A stretch of 64,000 nt of DNA from Hormiphora californensis. Lineage: Eukaryota > Ctenophora > Tentaculata > Cydippida > Pleurobrachiidae. The notes under the pieces are model-generated. The model saw nothing but the letters and a program-made list of their open reading frames with translations. It was not told the origin of the DNA and did no database searches. The position numbers and the translations under genes were made by a program. Shown here one piece after another: positions 49,293 through 61,900 of the stretch (position 1 is the first letter of the stretch; each line of letters begins with the position of its first letter). The stretch is taken from contig CM035355.1 of assembly GCA_020137815.1 (NCBI GenBank), forward strand, positions 471,451-535,450, given 5' to 3'.

Positions 49293-52200
49293 ATGGACTA
49301 CCGGTGCTGGGAGGTACGCCATTCTCGGTACGAGCAATGGCACAAACATCTCAAGTACTTTAACTATCCTGCCACACCAGCTTTTATAAGTAAGTTAATT
49401 CCTGGTAGAGGCCAGAGGGGGCATTCCTGGAGGGGGGGCCGGGGCTATTGTTTGGAATTCTCATGATCACGTTTAGAATTTGGCGAACCTTGCATTGTGT
49501 CATTTTGTTGTAATACACACGTAATCGATGGAGTAATTAAGTGATTAGGGTTTGCGTGGAAAGGCATTGTGCCGTAATCACTTAATGGGCTGTACAATTT
49601 TCCCTTGTTCGTTCTCCCTATCATAATTTGTCTCTCTCTTTCTCTCCCCCGTCCTTCTCCCTGCACAATTTTACCCTGAAAATATCACTGTAATTAACAA
49701 AACCAAAAGCAAGTGTTAGCTGAATGATGGTGATTTACTAACTAGCTAAAATCCCCTCCTGCTCAGGTGAAGGTACTACTACACCACCCAGTAAGAGATC
49801 CCATCTACAGACAATAATACCCGTCCCTTCACCCTCAAAATCAGACTTGGTAAGACAGTTCTTTTATACTACAAAGTTGATCAATGTCCTCAATTTTCTG
49901 TTAGGATGTTTGGAAGTCTAGTGTCCACACTTGGAAAATGTATTTTAAAGGCAGGAGATTCTCCAATTGTGCAAATTCTTCTGACCTCGTTCCTCCCACC
50001 TAACAAATGTTTTACCCCGTGCAGCGGAACCATCTCCTAAAGATGCTGGCTGAGCCAGATGAGATAAGGATGGAATATCTGAGTGTTGATAAAACTAAAG
50101 CAGACCACAGTTTTATCGCTGCTAACTTGCCCCACAACAAACCAAATAACAGGTATTTCTTACTTTACAATCTTACATCTAGGGTGTATTTTCTTTCTAT
50201 TAGTCATGAACAAATGCCCAAAATTTCCAACAAAAGTCTAAGTACACAGTACTGCTCATCTCCTTTGATCTCATCTCACTCTTCCCCCACTAGATTCAGA
50301 GATATTGTGCCCTATGATGACACGAGAGTGATACTGAAGCGAGGAGATGCAGAGTGCGACTATATTAACGCCAGCCATGTCGATGTGAGTCTTTGAAAAT
50401 ATTTTATGTCTATGAGACAGTTTAAACTCACTGCGTAACTCAGTTTCTGACCTCGTATACAATTATCAGATTTCGGGAGCGCCCCACCGGTATATTTTAT
50501 CACAAGGGCCTAAAGAGAACACGGTCCCTGATTTCTGGACAATGATTTGGGAACAAGGTTGTTCTGTAATCGCCATGGTTACACAACTCAGGTACATAAT
50601 TTTCAAATATTCGAATTTTTAGACATACTCATGTCTCTATTTTTCATGCAAGGAAAGGTACATCATGATCATGTCTAACACTTTCTTGTTCAGGGAAGGG
50701 TACAAGCCAAAGTGTTTCCAGTATTGGCCTGCTGAGGAGGGTGGTGTTATGGGGCTGGGTGATCTTACTGTAACACTATCTTTTGAACGGGATGATGTGC
50801 TGTTTGTGACAAGGAGGTTCTTACTGTACTCTAAATCAGCTGACAGATCGGTGAGTTATAATCAGACAATCATTTTGACTTACTTTGACTTAGGGCGGAT
50901 TCCACGAGTGGTATTTCCGAACTCCATGAATAACACTTCTCCACCCGACACGATCAGTCATAACAGTAGCCAACTCGGAGGTTTCCCTGAGTCCCGTGTC
51001 CCGCCTGAGTACATCCACAAAGGTCTGCTTTGGTCGCCCTCGCCTGGAATTTCCGTGGAGAGGCTCCCAGAGTATGACCTTGTTGAGCGTAAGTTCAGGG
51101 TGACGCACAGCGTGACCGGCTAGTCGGAGTCTCCTTTCCGCTATTTTGGTGCTAAGGATAGGGAGATTTCCAATACCGTACAGCGTGGCATTGCTCATTT
51201 TAAGGAGGTACTGGTTTTATTTAGTGCCATCCGTAGCATCCTCGTGTAGGTACCGTCAAGACTCCTTTCCATGTCCTTGGTGAGCGTCCAGCTTTCGCAC
51301 CCATACAACAGAACTGTTTCAACCGTTGCTACAAAAAGTCTGGCCTTGATCTTATCGTTTAGTTTCGAATTCCAAACAGTCCTAAGCCCGTGACACGCGT
51401 TCCATGCTTTCGCCTTCCTAACCTTAATGTCCCTCTTAGAGTCCCTTACCCACGATCCTAGATATTTGAAGTCCTCACTCAACTTTATCCTAGTGCCATC
51501 GACACTGTGGAGAGGACCAGGGTCTGGTATACCCTCAACCATGAACTCTGTCTTTGCCCGGTTTATCTCGAGACCCACCTCCTTACAAACACTCTCTACC
51601 TCCCGCATGATAACGCCCAGATCTTCCACTGAGTCTGCTAGGAGAGCTACATCATCAGCAAAGTCTGTGTCAGTAACCCTCTCCGCTCGTACTCTTCTAC
51701 TCCGGGCTGGTTTCAGTGTGAATCCGATATCAGGGTGCCTCTCCAGTGCTGTCCGCATACAGTAATCGAGCACAATAATAAACAGGTAGGGCGCTAGAGT
51801 ATCCCCTTGCAACACCCCGGCGACTATTTCAAATATATCCGTGAGGCCGTCTGGGGTGAGGACCTGAGCTCTTGTATTACTGTACATCCACTGGATGAGG
51901 TCGACGATCTTCCCTGGGATGCCATAAGCCCTGAGAACTTTGATCATGCGCTTCCGGTTAATGGAGTCGAAGGCCTTAACGAAATCCAAAAAGGCTACTG
52001 CCAGTGGTAGTTGTTTGGCAGTAGCTCCTTCGATGAGTCTCCTAAGCGTGAGGATGTGGCTGACTGTGGACCGTTCCTCTCTAAAACCGTTCTGGGAATC
52101 GAGTAACACAGTCTCGATGTAAGGCCGTATCCGGTGAAGTAGCATACGGTTCAGGGTTTTCGCAACTATAGAGGTAAGAGAGATGCCTCTATAGTTTCCG

Positions 52201-55200
52201 GGTTGAGAGAGGTCGCCCTTTTTCGGCACAGGGACAATATTACTCAGAGTCCACTGTTCCGGAATTCCCTTTCCGCACAAGGCATCGTTGCAAAAGGTCA
52301 GCACGAGGTCATCAATGTCGCATCGCTTCAAGATCTCGGGTGCGATGGCATCATTTCCGTAGGCCTTATCCTCCTTTATCCGATCCTTCGCCTTTTTAAA
52401 TTCCTCTTCAGTAAAGGGACCATCGTAGATATCTGCTCGGGGAAACACTTCCGGGATGTCTTGATCTACTTCATCCGGAGGTTCTGTCCCGAGGAGCAAC
52501 TGGAAGTGGCTGAACCATTTGGCTTTCCGATCGTCTGGGGACGTTCCTTCAATTTGGATGGGGTGTTTGTCCTTCCTCCCAGAGATTTCGTTTACTAGCC
52601 TCCATGATTCCTTCGTCTTCGCGTTCCGAGTGGCTCTCTCTACACTCTTGATTTTCCTATCGAGATGCTCTTCCTCGACGGCTAGGTACGCTTCAGTGAG
52701 TGCCTCTTTGCCTTCTTTCACAGTGGAACGTGTTTCTTCTGAAGGTGAGGTGTGGTACCTAGCAGTGGCAGATTCAAGATCCTCTCTTGCCCTCTTCACC
52801 CGGAAGTCCTCAGCTACAGTATCCTTAAGCCTCTTCCTCTTCTTTCCCAGTAGTTTCTTGCTAGTTTCTTCAACCGCCTGTATCAGGTCTCCATACTTTT
52901 CGGAGGCATCTGTACAGTCAGCAGAAGAAAGGGCAGCAAATCGATTCCTCACTTCCACCGAGAATCTCTCCTGTAGATCAGGGTCCTTCTTCAGAGCACT
53001 TTAGTCCAGATTGGGGCGACCCGGGGCTAGTTTCCTCTTCCTGAGAGTGACCTTAAGCCACCAGAAGTCGATGGTCCGACCCAATCGAGCTAAGTGCCTC
53101 GGACGTGTCCACATCCTTAATACTGTTTCTCCATTTCCGACGAACGAGAATATAATCCAGTGTAGCCTTCCGTCCAGTACCATCCGAGAGAAAAGTCCAG
53201 AGTCTTCCCTTGTTCTTCCGGAACCTAACGTTGGCTAGGGGGGTACGTCACCTTTTTTTTTGCCCACTGCCCACATTATTCTTAAATTTTGAATTTGCCC
53301 ACATGGGCAAAAGTGGGCAAAAGTGGGCAAAAGTAGGCAAAAGTAGGCAAAAAATTTAAATCCATAAAAAATATATGCTATCAACCAGGTAATCGTCTGT
53401 GACAAAGATTTTTCACCACCAATGTCCTCCTAGAGGTCCCCCCTATCGATTCCAACCGATAATTTATTTGCTCAGGGTTGATAAGGCTCCATATCCAACT
53501 GGGAAAATGGGCAAAATATGTTGGCAAAATTAGGAAAATTTGTCATTTTAGGCACGTTTCTCACATGGTTGGAGTGGAAAATTTTTCTGGTTTTTCTGGG
53601 ACCCCATTGGAGTACAATGCAAGTGGAAAACCTTTGTTATGTATCAGTTCCCTAAATAGCCCCAAAATGACGAAAAATCACTGGCCTTTGCCTAATTTTG
53701 CCAAATTTTTTTGCCCACTTTTGTCCAGTCGGACATGGAGCCTTATCAACCCTAAGTGATAAGTAAGTACATTAATTATCGGTTGGAATCGATAGAGGGG
53801 ACCTCTTGGAAGACATTGGAGGTGAAAAACATTTGTCACAGAGGGTTTTCTGGTAAAGTTTTGATGCTTATAACATTTTTGCCCACTTTTTGCCCACTTT
53901 GCCCACATTATACCTGTTTTTTGAGATTTTGGTTTGCCCATGTGGGCAAATGTGGGCAAAAGTGGGCAAAATAAAAGGTGACGACCCCCCCGTTGGCTAC
54001 TTCCAATCTGGTCTCCTCAACTGTCTCCTGGAGCAGCTCTCCATTTCTACTGGTATGTTGATGGAAATACCACCCGAAGCCAGAGTCCTCCCAGCCAATT
54101 CTGGCGTTGAAATCTCCGGCAACGACAAGGAGGTTATGAGCTGGAACAGTATTGATGTAGTCCCTGAGATCGTGGTGAAATTTTTCAACTTCCTCTACAT
54201 TCGCACATTCAGTGGGCGAGTAAACCGAGATGACTGTCAGTTTCGGATTACCGGCCAAGGTAATGGCTAGAATTCTATGGGACACAGCTCGTATCTTGCA
54301 AATGAGCTTCGAGTACTCAGTTCTCATCAGAACTCCAACCCCTCCAACCGATGCCCCTGCGCTGTTGCGCCAGGCTGTAGATGTGATAAGAGTTTCTCCT
54401 GGCCCAGCCTGAATCTGCCTGACTGTGTCTGCGTGGACAATGCGGTGTTCCTGCAAAGTGATTATGCCCAAGCCATTGTCAGCAAATTGGTAAACCAGCT
54501 CTTTTAACTTTTCCTTAACACGGAGCGTTCGACAGTTAAATGTTCCAATGCGTGTATTAAGTCGAGTCATAGCTATTCATATTGTTTTTCTTGGTTGCAG
54601 TATCCCAGGTGGGTCACCACTTCACCTGGCTGAGTCACTTTCAGTTCATCAAAACAGCATGTATGGCTGAGCTGGATAGACTGTTGGTGAGCAGTTATCT
54701 AAGCAGAGGTCTGGTCCACAAAGACAATATAATGTCAGTGTGGGGACTCCCTATGCTAATGCACTGTTTAGCCCACGCGGGCAATGGCCGCTTACGCAGC
54801 CTGCATGGTTACCACTCCTAGGTCATCGGGTGCCAAACCGACCGGGACCTAAGTGCATCCCCCTACTGGTGAGTCTTTTAAATAACAGAGACAGTAGAGA
54901 GAAGACAATCATCCCCCCTCCAAACCTGAAGACGTGAAACACAGTACTCTCGAAAGCTTCTGTCAGTGTAAATTTGTTGATTTATATATCGTTTATATAT
55001 CTTATAAAACTAAATCCCCCCACCAGATGGAGGTGATACAACTACAGTTCACCAGCTGGCCAGACCACGGTGTCCCAAAATCACCCAAGGACCTTCTAGG
55101 TACGGTGAATTTTCCCTTGCTCGGTGTAAAGTTTCCCTTGCTCGACCCTCTCTTACCGGAAAGCAGGGTTAGAGAGCACAAAAATCTTTCCCTCGACTAT

Positions 55201-56205
55201 TATCTTCCTATTTAACCATCCTCCTTCCTCTCCCTAGATTACCTAGACGAGTTACAGAGTCTGGTTGAAACTAAAAAGTTGGAGCCACCTATTGAGAACG
55301 CAGTACCCTTGTTAATTCACTGTAGTGCGGGCGTGGGCCGGAGCGGAGTACTGCTTCTTATGGACCTTCTTACCAACTCCTTCAGAAAAAATCAGGTACA
55401 TGAATCATGATATTGATAACAGATCTCACGTTTTAGCCCCCACTGATTGACCCCCAATTACTGAACCCAATGCAAATGACTGACCCCAATGAGTGACATA
55501 CTGACTGACCCCTAGGAAGTGGATATTGTGGGTAGACTACGGGACATAAGATTCTGCAGAGTTCATACCGTCCAAACAGTTGACCAATACTACTTTATTT
55601 ACCGGGCACTACTTGAATTTATTGACAGAGGCGCTACCATCTGATGTGAGACAGTTTATAATGTGACAGGACTGAGACAGACTTTACTTTTTTTAATTCA
55701 ATACCATAAAGGGCGGCACAGACTGTCCATGTGTGATCATGTCCATTATTTTGACCAAGTCACCAGCGTATCAAAATAAGTCGGGTTCAGTGGTTCTCGA
55801 TATGTTATGAATTAGTTTCAGTTTTTACTCTCCAAGCTTGGTCAAATGACCAATTTTTTCAGTCTGTGCGACTTGGTCAAAATCTTGCCCATGCCCATAA
55901 TGTGGGCAAGATTTTGACCAAGTCGCACAAACTGACAAAATTTGGTCATTTGACCAAGCTTGGAGAGTACATTTCCTAGTGCCTACCTCTCAAAAAAGAC
56001 TATCCTCCCCGAACCGGGCCGGAATAGAATTACAGCTAGTATATACCCTGTTTCCTAACCCCATTCCTCATTACAGACAGTGGATATTCCTCGGACGTTA
56101 GCTGAGGTACGGAGGTGCCGATCACACACGGTACAGACTGAGGAACAATACCAATTTGTATTCTCCTCCCTACTGGCATATGTTGACCAATCTCGACTTA
56201 TCTAA
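49293..56205 (+). CDS. Classical protein tyrosine phosphatase domain (PTPN-like)
   Basis: Exons: 49293-49389 (ATG), 49767-49849, 50025-50152, 50294-50384, 50470-50591, 50694-50850, 55027-55099, 55238-55395, then either 55516-55644 or 56077-56205. All phases agree. PTP landmarks occur in order: [37 protein letters not shown] (pTyr loop), [27 protein letters not shown] (general-acid loop with Asp), [10 protein letters not shown] (catalytic Cys and P-loop Arg) and VQTVDQYYF (Q loop). All catalytic residues are present, so an active phosphotyrosine phosphatase is expected. The WPDHGVP loop is closer to PTPN3/4/13 than to PTPN14/21. An in-frame stop lies just before 49293, so this is either a translation start or an exon whose acceptor I missed. 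A LINE lies antisense in the 50851-55026 intron. Confidence 0.93.
50890..51215 (-). pseudogene. LINE C-terminal domain, frameshifted from RT
   Basis: Continues the retrotransposon after a one-base frameshift near 51215. Reads [20 protein letters not shown] .. [12 protein letters not shown] .. [20 protein letters not shown], the (W/R)-GH--R and RGRP----DVL pattern that closes many endonuclease-reverse transcriptase LINE proteins. Confidence 0.8.
51195..52991 (-). pseudogene. LINE reverse transcriptase
   Basis: Open from just after an in-frame stop at about 52991-53003 down to a frameshift. An N-terminal charged linker ([33 protein letters not shown]) leads to RT motifs: [84 protein letters not shown] and FKYLGSWV. 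The catalytic box is FADD in place of YADD, common in several LINE clades. It sits inside a host intron on the opposite strand, so it does not affect the PTP reading frame. Confidence 0.92.
53001..53237 (-). pseudogene. LINE endonuclease, C-terminal part
   Basis: Reads [41 protein letters not shown] in mixed frames. The SDHR motif is the catalytic His-containing end of APE-type endonucleases. It is separated from the N-terminal part by the foldback element at 53238-53990. Confidence 0.8.
53238..53990. mobile_element. 753 bp foldback MITE nested in the LINE, 9 bp TSD
   Basis: The ends GGGGGGTACGTCACCTTTT and, inverted, GGGGGGTCGTCACCTTTT mirror each other, and the inverted match continues through nearly the whole element. 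Both arms carry TTGCCCAC repeats, TCGATTCCAACCGATAAT and AGGGTTGATAAGGCTCCAT. CGTTGGCTA is duplicated at 53229-53237 and 53991-53999, and removing the insert restores the endonuclease reading. A 9 bp duplication fits Mutator-like transposases, though no transposase is present. Confidence 0.9.
53991..54570 (-). pseudogene. LINE endonuclease, N-terminal part
   Basis: Starts [16 protein letters not shown] and contains [11 protein letters not shown] (catalytic Glu), [32 protein letters not shown] (catalytic Asp/Asn) and ends at the foldback insertion. This is the usual apurinic-like endonuclease order of non-LTR elements. Confidence 0.9.
55516..55644 (+). CDS. PTP last exon, version a
   Basis: 129 bp, phase 0, TGA stop. 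Encodes [20 protein letters not shown] and then [16 protein letters not shown], completing the phosphatase fold (Q loop and last helix). It is one of two tandem exons of exactly the same length following the [10 protein letters not shown] exon. Confidence 0.92.
   Translation, partial: EVDIVGRLRDIRFCRVHTVQTVDQYYFIYRALLEFIDRGATI
55828..55967. mobile_element. 140 bp foldback MITE, TA TSD
   Basis: CTCTCCAAGCTTGGTCAAAT at the left end is inverted at the right, flanked by TA. Arms of about 60 bp also share GACTTGGTCAAAATCTTGCC. It lies between the two alternative PTP exons. Confidence 0.87.
56077..56205 (+). CDS. PTP last exon, version b
   Basis: 129 bp, phase 0, TAA stop, with its own TTACAG acceptor. 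Encodes [20 protein letters not shown] and then [17 protein letters not shown]. By hand alignment 19 of 42 residues match version a, including the HTVQT--QY-F core. It is likely an alternative terminal exon born by tandem duplication. Confidence 0.9.
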   Translation, partial: TVDIPRTLAEVRRCRSHTVQTEEQYQFVFSSLLAYVDQSRLI

Positions 56206-58935
56206 TGTGCAGAACTGTTTTGTAGAATGAGAGATAGAAAGAGACTGAAACAGAGAGAGAGTTCTGAGTTCTGATGTCGCAATTATGTTTTCTCGTCACA
56301 ATTAGCTACAGAGAGATTGTTAATTGGCCGAGCTTTTTGTCCGTGATTTTTTGTGACTCGCGTTTTTTAGTTTTTAGTTTACACAAAAAGCGCTGTGTGC
56401 TGCCCTCCCCGACCCCAGCGCCCTACCCGAACGGATCCCATGTTGTGATTTCTACAACAATATGTGACCACAGCGTTTAGAGATGGTCGGTGTCGCCAGG
56501 CAGGCTGTACGTGAGGTGTGTATTTGTGCTTTTTAGAGAGTTTTCAGACCTTCTACAAATTAATTTCTATTGACGCTATTCAAAGTCATTATTACCTTTG
56601 GGGGTTCATTTGGTGGGAAATATTGATGTTAAGAAATGTAAATCATTCCTTAATTTTTATAAATAGAAAATTGTTTGTGAGTTTTGACCAGCAGAGTAAA
56701 TGGAAAAGTTTGAAGAGAGATATTCTATGAAACAGAGTTCTGTCTAGTTCAACTTCGTCCCCCTTCCCCCGTGGCCGATTAAAATGAGAGAGAAGCATTT
56801 AGCCCATCATGTGGTGGGACGATTAATGTCTACTAGACATTGCCTGGTTCTCGGCAGTTATTCAATAAATCCACCTCCGTCCATTGTATGCTTTATAGTT
56901 TTACTACTGTTCAGTTATCGAGTAACAAAATAAAACATCGATGGCGTATATTATATCAGAGATAGATGGAAGGTTTTTAGTTATACCATTGTGATCTCTA
57001 GATGGTCGGCTGAGAGAAATTGAAAGAGAGATAGATTTTTGTGATTTGATTTGTTTCATACTTTCCTTCAATTCGTTTTACGCTTTACCATAATCCAATG
57101 TCTTTCAATTTTACGTGGTAACAATGAATATGTCTGGCCAGACCCCGTTTTGATTCTCTATCTGTGCGACTGCGACAGTGCGCTCAGATCGGGTCACCGC
57201 CGCTAGATAGATAACAATCGGATATGACTGGGACGTGGTTGGTCAAATGGACCTCCCTAAAACTAAAAGTAAAGACGAGCCAGGCCAGGGAAAGGGCGAC
57301 CATGTTACAAGCTCTACTTTCTGATATTCGGTAGAGAAAGTGCCCATCTGAGCGCACGGAGAATCAAATTGGGGCATGGCGCCGCCATACAGAGAGAAAG
57401 TAATATAAGGGGCAAGGGCTATGATTGTTGCCCTGGGTTATACTTTCCATTACTATTGTCTAGTATAGACTATAGTGTACCATCCACCAGAAGACCACCC
57501 CGGCCCCACGTACAAATAAGAAAGGCGGTGTTTTTAGTGATTAAAAATTCCTTTGAACGGTTTATTTGAAGAAGCAAGTACACAAAACAAACAAATCAGA
57601 ATTATTCCTCTCTGACACATTTCTCACCGTGTCAGGCGCCCTTCAATAAGTTTACTCTGAGGAAGGCCCTGACGATCTCACATTGTGTACTCCCTTCGAA
57701 AACTCATAAAGCCCACAGCTGCACGGGGTTGTTACGTGGTTTATAAGTTAGAATCTAACGGCTAACAACCCTGCAGGGTGGGTTTTGGGCTCTGTCCCAC
57801 TACTAAAGGGGCCGTATAATAGCCACACCGGTGGGATAACAGACACACTAATCTAACCTGATCAAGCATACAGTCAGACACCGTGCTGACCACACTTCTC
57901 TCCGCAACTGTTGCGTTGTGAGCACACCATGATACTGATCACGGCCGAAGCAATATCGATCTATATCGGATATCCCAACTACAGACTCGGAATATTTCTA
58001 GAAACAATCCTGGCTGTAGAAGGGGTACCGATATATATCTCCACTCTCACGCACACACACACACCGGGTCGTGTTGTAAGAAAAATACAGTTATCACAGA
58101 AAAAACATTGGCCGGGGATTGCGTAATTTTGGGGTTAAAAAGAAGCTAATTGTACTTTTCTTACAGAAAATATCTAGTTTGTTACTGGTACGTTTGTACC
58201 GACGATAAACAAATTGTAAAAAAAAGAGTGCAAATTATTCACTCAAAATTGCGTTTATCTAACTCTAACTTCCCAATCTCCAAAATAATATGATAGAGTA
58301 TCTGTGTGTGCTTGGTTTTGTTGGTGGGTGACTATATATTATAATGTCAGGTTTCGCCTCAGAACTCCCTCTCCGATAACAGTTAGAGAGAATAGAGGTC
58401 TCCTGACAATGTGCAAGGTTCTCAAGAATGTGTCGTTGTGTGAGTTATTGATGGGACTAATCTAGTCCAATAGAAAATCCTAACTTAACAGGGTGCATTA
58501 AAAGCGAAAACTAAAGAGGAAAATTTAGAAAAAAATAGTACGTTATAGGAACGGCAGTATTATTAATAATTTTCTATCGTTTTTCGCACGTCCCTGTGCA
58601 TATTTCGTTCTGAACTAAAGGATCACTAAAATCGGTACACAAATCATATCGTCTTTCTTCCGATCCTAATAAACAATTTGCTCTCTCTCAGCTCTCATTC
58701 CTCGATCTACGACTATAATGTCTCTCTCTTTCTCATTCTCCTCTCTGGATTGTACAGTCGCATGGTCCTCTCTCAGACTGGTCTCATCAGCAGGTCTTGA
58801 CACCGGACAAACAATAACAGGCTACTGAAAAAGGGTGGGTTAGTTAGACAAATGCACTAAATCTGACTGTCAGAATTTCAAAAATGGATGGTTTAAGAAG
58901 TTTTAGGTGGTTTCATAAAGTGTTACCTTTGGTGT
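56206..58935. other. Intergenic region between PTP and the 240-residue gene
   Basis: Convergent 3' flanks. About 57130-57400 holds an inverted-repeat element of the GATTCTC/GGCGCC family (GTTTTGATTCTCTATCTG .. GAGAATCAAATTGGGGCATG), also seen near 4.6 and 14.8 kb. A minus-strand open stretch at 58680-58820 (RPADETSLREDHATVQSREE) may be an untranslated or alternative terminal exon; it was not called. Confidence 0.5.
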
Positions 58936-61900
58936 TCATTTCGTGTATTTATGGTAAGCATTCATAAGATTCATGAATGCAGTAACACCTTCAACCAATG
59001 CCGACCTCCGGTCACCTCTCGTAGTAACTTGTGTGGAATCTCTCCGGGAGATGGGATGGGATTTGCAGTATTCCGTCTGAAAAAAGGGGGAGGTTTAGTA
59101 AAATTGTCTTCCACGTGAACAAAAACAACAACAAATCCAAACCTCAAAACCCAATTCCCACGCCCCGCGCACTGTTGTTCGCGCGCCACAAAAAGATGCA
59201 ACTTTTCAATGGATTGCCGATATCGCGCCTTACAGCAGGTATAAAAAGTGTTAAACACTTGGTTGCAAAGGAGATCGAGTGTATACTGTAGTAGGATGAA
59301 CATTGTTTAACATCTTTTAGCGTAATATTACGTTTTGGGACAAGAACGGGAACGGGATGAGGATATAATTTTATTTAGCTGTTATCTAAATGTAATTCGT
59401 TTTACACTAAAATAGCGGTTTTTCGGAAAATGCCCCCACTCAGCACCATGACGTGTTGTATCGATGAATCAAGAGATGCAATTTGCATCCAAACATGTGC
59501 ACAAGCACAATTGACGAAGCTTGCTGTTGTATGGTCATGTGACTGCCTCACAGAGAGACTGAGAGAGATGTTATTACATTCCATAGCGTCCTGGAGTAAG
59601 GCCAATACGTCTCTTTCTCCTTGTCTCTCTATCTCTCTCTCTATCTCTCTATCTTTACCTCTCTATCCCTCCCTCTCTCTCTCCCACTCTCTCTTCCCAC
59701 TCCCCAACTCTTCTCTCACAGCTATCTCGGCCTTTATGCTTCACTCCTCCAAGAGCTCTAGCCTGTAAAGCCACTGACACGTGATTCTCAGAGTTCGGCG
59801 GATGAAGCAAAGAGAAGTGAGAGGAAGATGCAAGTATAGGAGAGAGAGAATACTAGAAAGTAAGATATATGGGTGACGAAAGTAAAGGGAGAGAGAGAAG
59901 GAAGAAGTGTCTGAAGAATGGGGTGACCTGGTTATACATAATGGGTGTGGATTGGGCAAATTGAAATGACGCAATATGTGTGGGAGTGTACCGGGTCTCA
60001 CTCCCCACCCCCTAGGACATATATATGTAGCATGAAGATTGGAAGAGATTAGGAAGAAGTTAGGAAGAATTGGGAAGAAGAGTTAGGGGACAGCAGACAA
60101 CCAAAATAGACATGGGACTAGAGGGAAGCTGATAGACACTGGGAAAAGGAGACAGAAAGCAGCCCTCCACCAGACGCTTATCACCAAAAAAGGGGAATTT
60201 AGAGACGGATAAATTTAGTAACTCACCCCTCCCTTTCATCTATCTCCATTGGATTCCTTTCAAAACATGCATGTGAGAAGGACAACTGCCAAAAATGTGG
60301 CTGAATTTTACCGCAACTTCGTTATCTATCTTCGTAACCATATTACCCACATTTTCTTAGAAAAATCCCATTACTTACACTCTTGTAACACCCGAACAAC
60401 ACCCCCTTGCAACACCCCCTTGCAACACCTCCCAATAACTCACCCAGTTAACGGGCGATAAGGGCGTCTCCGGGTTGATCATCAGTCTCACAGCATGGCC
60501 ATGAATACTGTATATTTCCATGCCATTACCACTCTCCAGGAAGCCACGACACAGTTCCACCAGATATGTAATGATACTCATCAGCATTCCAAAGCTGGGA
60601 TTACCGGGCTCGTAGTTGTTTGAGTGGTGAATAAACTCTCTATACACCTGGAATATAGTTGACCATGTTAACCACAGCAATATTAGGGACACAACTGTCA
60701 CACATGAAGATGCCATATCTAATCGTAACAGTTCAATTTCTTTAGTTTTTTATTAAGTTGTTGACACATACCCTTGCAATGTGGTGCTTGTATGACCGTG
60801 CATCTTGGACGACACCGTCCGTTAAGGATCGAATTCCTAGTTTAGTCTCTGAATGGGAAGGGGTTTTAGGACGAATCCAACCAATAATAATAGGGTTTAA
60901 TAAGAGGAGGAATTTTAGATGATAATTTGTACCCAAATAAGTCAATCAATTAATTAGTGCCCAAATTTATTAGTCAATCACTATCGTATTGTACCTTCAG
61001 GTAGATGCTGAAGTTCGTTAAATAAGTGAAAAGCACAATCTGGTGCCTCCGCCGCCATAGCCACTAACTTATCCGAGCCGCTAAAGTCTTCCCCTGAGGG
61101 TTCAAAAGGGATTAGTTAAAGTAGGAGATGTTATGAGAGAGAGGGATGTTGTTATTAGGGCGTTTGGAGGTTTGCCAATAACCCCTCAGACAGCTACCAA
61201 TAGTATTGTTCAACAGTAGTATTGGTCCAATACTAATACTGCTGTGTTGGAACACCACATGACACAATAAACAGAGACAGAACACAGAGGCAGCACAGTA
61301 AGATAGTGAACACTGAACACACAAACAATAAACATCCAACTGCCGAACAAGCCTTGATATTTTAGAAATTACTCCAAATTGTGAGTTTGTTTTAACAACG
61401 AGTTAATTAATATTTTTAAAAGAAAGCATTTAGTCTCAGTTTCGTAGAATTTGGGCGTGTTTAAACTTGTCACTGAGGGCGCGTTTCTAAAAAGTTTCCT
61501 GGAACTTGATCGGGCATGGCAGAGTTTTTTGTTTTGTTTAGTCTACACACACTCAGTACTAAAGGCAGTTGGAAGTTTCACTGCCATTTCACACACAATG
61601 ACTATCTTGAGATCTTCACACCTGATATATTCACTGTCAAATCACACGGTGGGTTATTAAAGTGCGGGAAATACAGGACAAGGGAGAGATACTATACGAT
61701 AAGATCGGTGTATACTGGAACACTAGAAAACACAAATTTACCACCAAGGAATTGGGTTAAATCAAAACATATAATCCACTAAACCGAACGAAATAATACA
61801 GCTGTTTTTAGGACTAACCGATAGATTTGACGATCAGGTAGGCGATAATCCGTTCCGTTTCCTCCTTGTCATCAGTGAACCTCATCACAGGGGGCCCCAC

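Larger units (their letters stand above)
50870..54870 (-). mobile_element. APE-type non-LTR retrotransposon, inactive
   Basis: Inserted antisense in the PTP intron. From its 5' end: a probable 5' UTR (54571 to about 54870), an endonuclease region starting at 54570, a 753 bp foldback insertion, the rest of the endonuclease, reverse transcriptase, and a C-terminal domain down to about 50890. It is disabled by the insertion, one in-frame stop and one frameshift. Protein order and the C-terminal region resemble RTE-like endonuclease-reverse transcriptases; the clade is not certain. Ends and target-site duplication were not resolved. Confidence 0.85.

Noticed and set aside
51427-52598. Plus-strand ORFs of 60-131 residues opposite the LINE
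   Set aside because: Antisense shadows of the reverse-transcriptase ORF, which has the recognised motifs.
54582-54937. Plus-strand ORFs after a TTGCAG acceptor-like site, as a PTP exon
   Set aside because: The exon ending 50850 joins in phase directly to 55027 across a continuous PTP fold; this stretch fits the LINE 5' UTR on the minus strand.
58680-58820. Extra minus-strand coding exon (RPADETSLREDHATVQ)
   Set aside because: The preceding exon already ends in a stop at 58936 and no splice donor before it was found.
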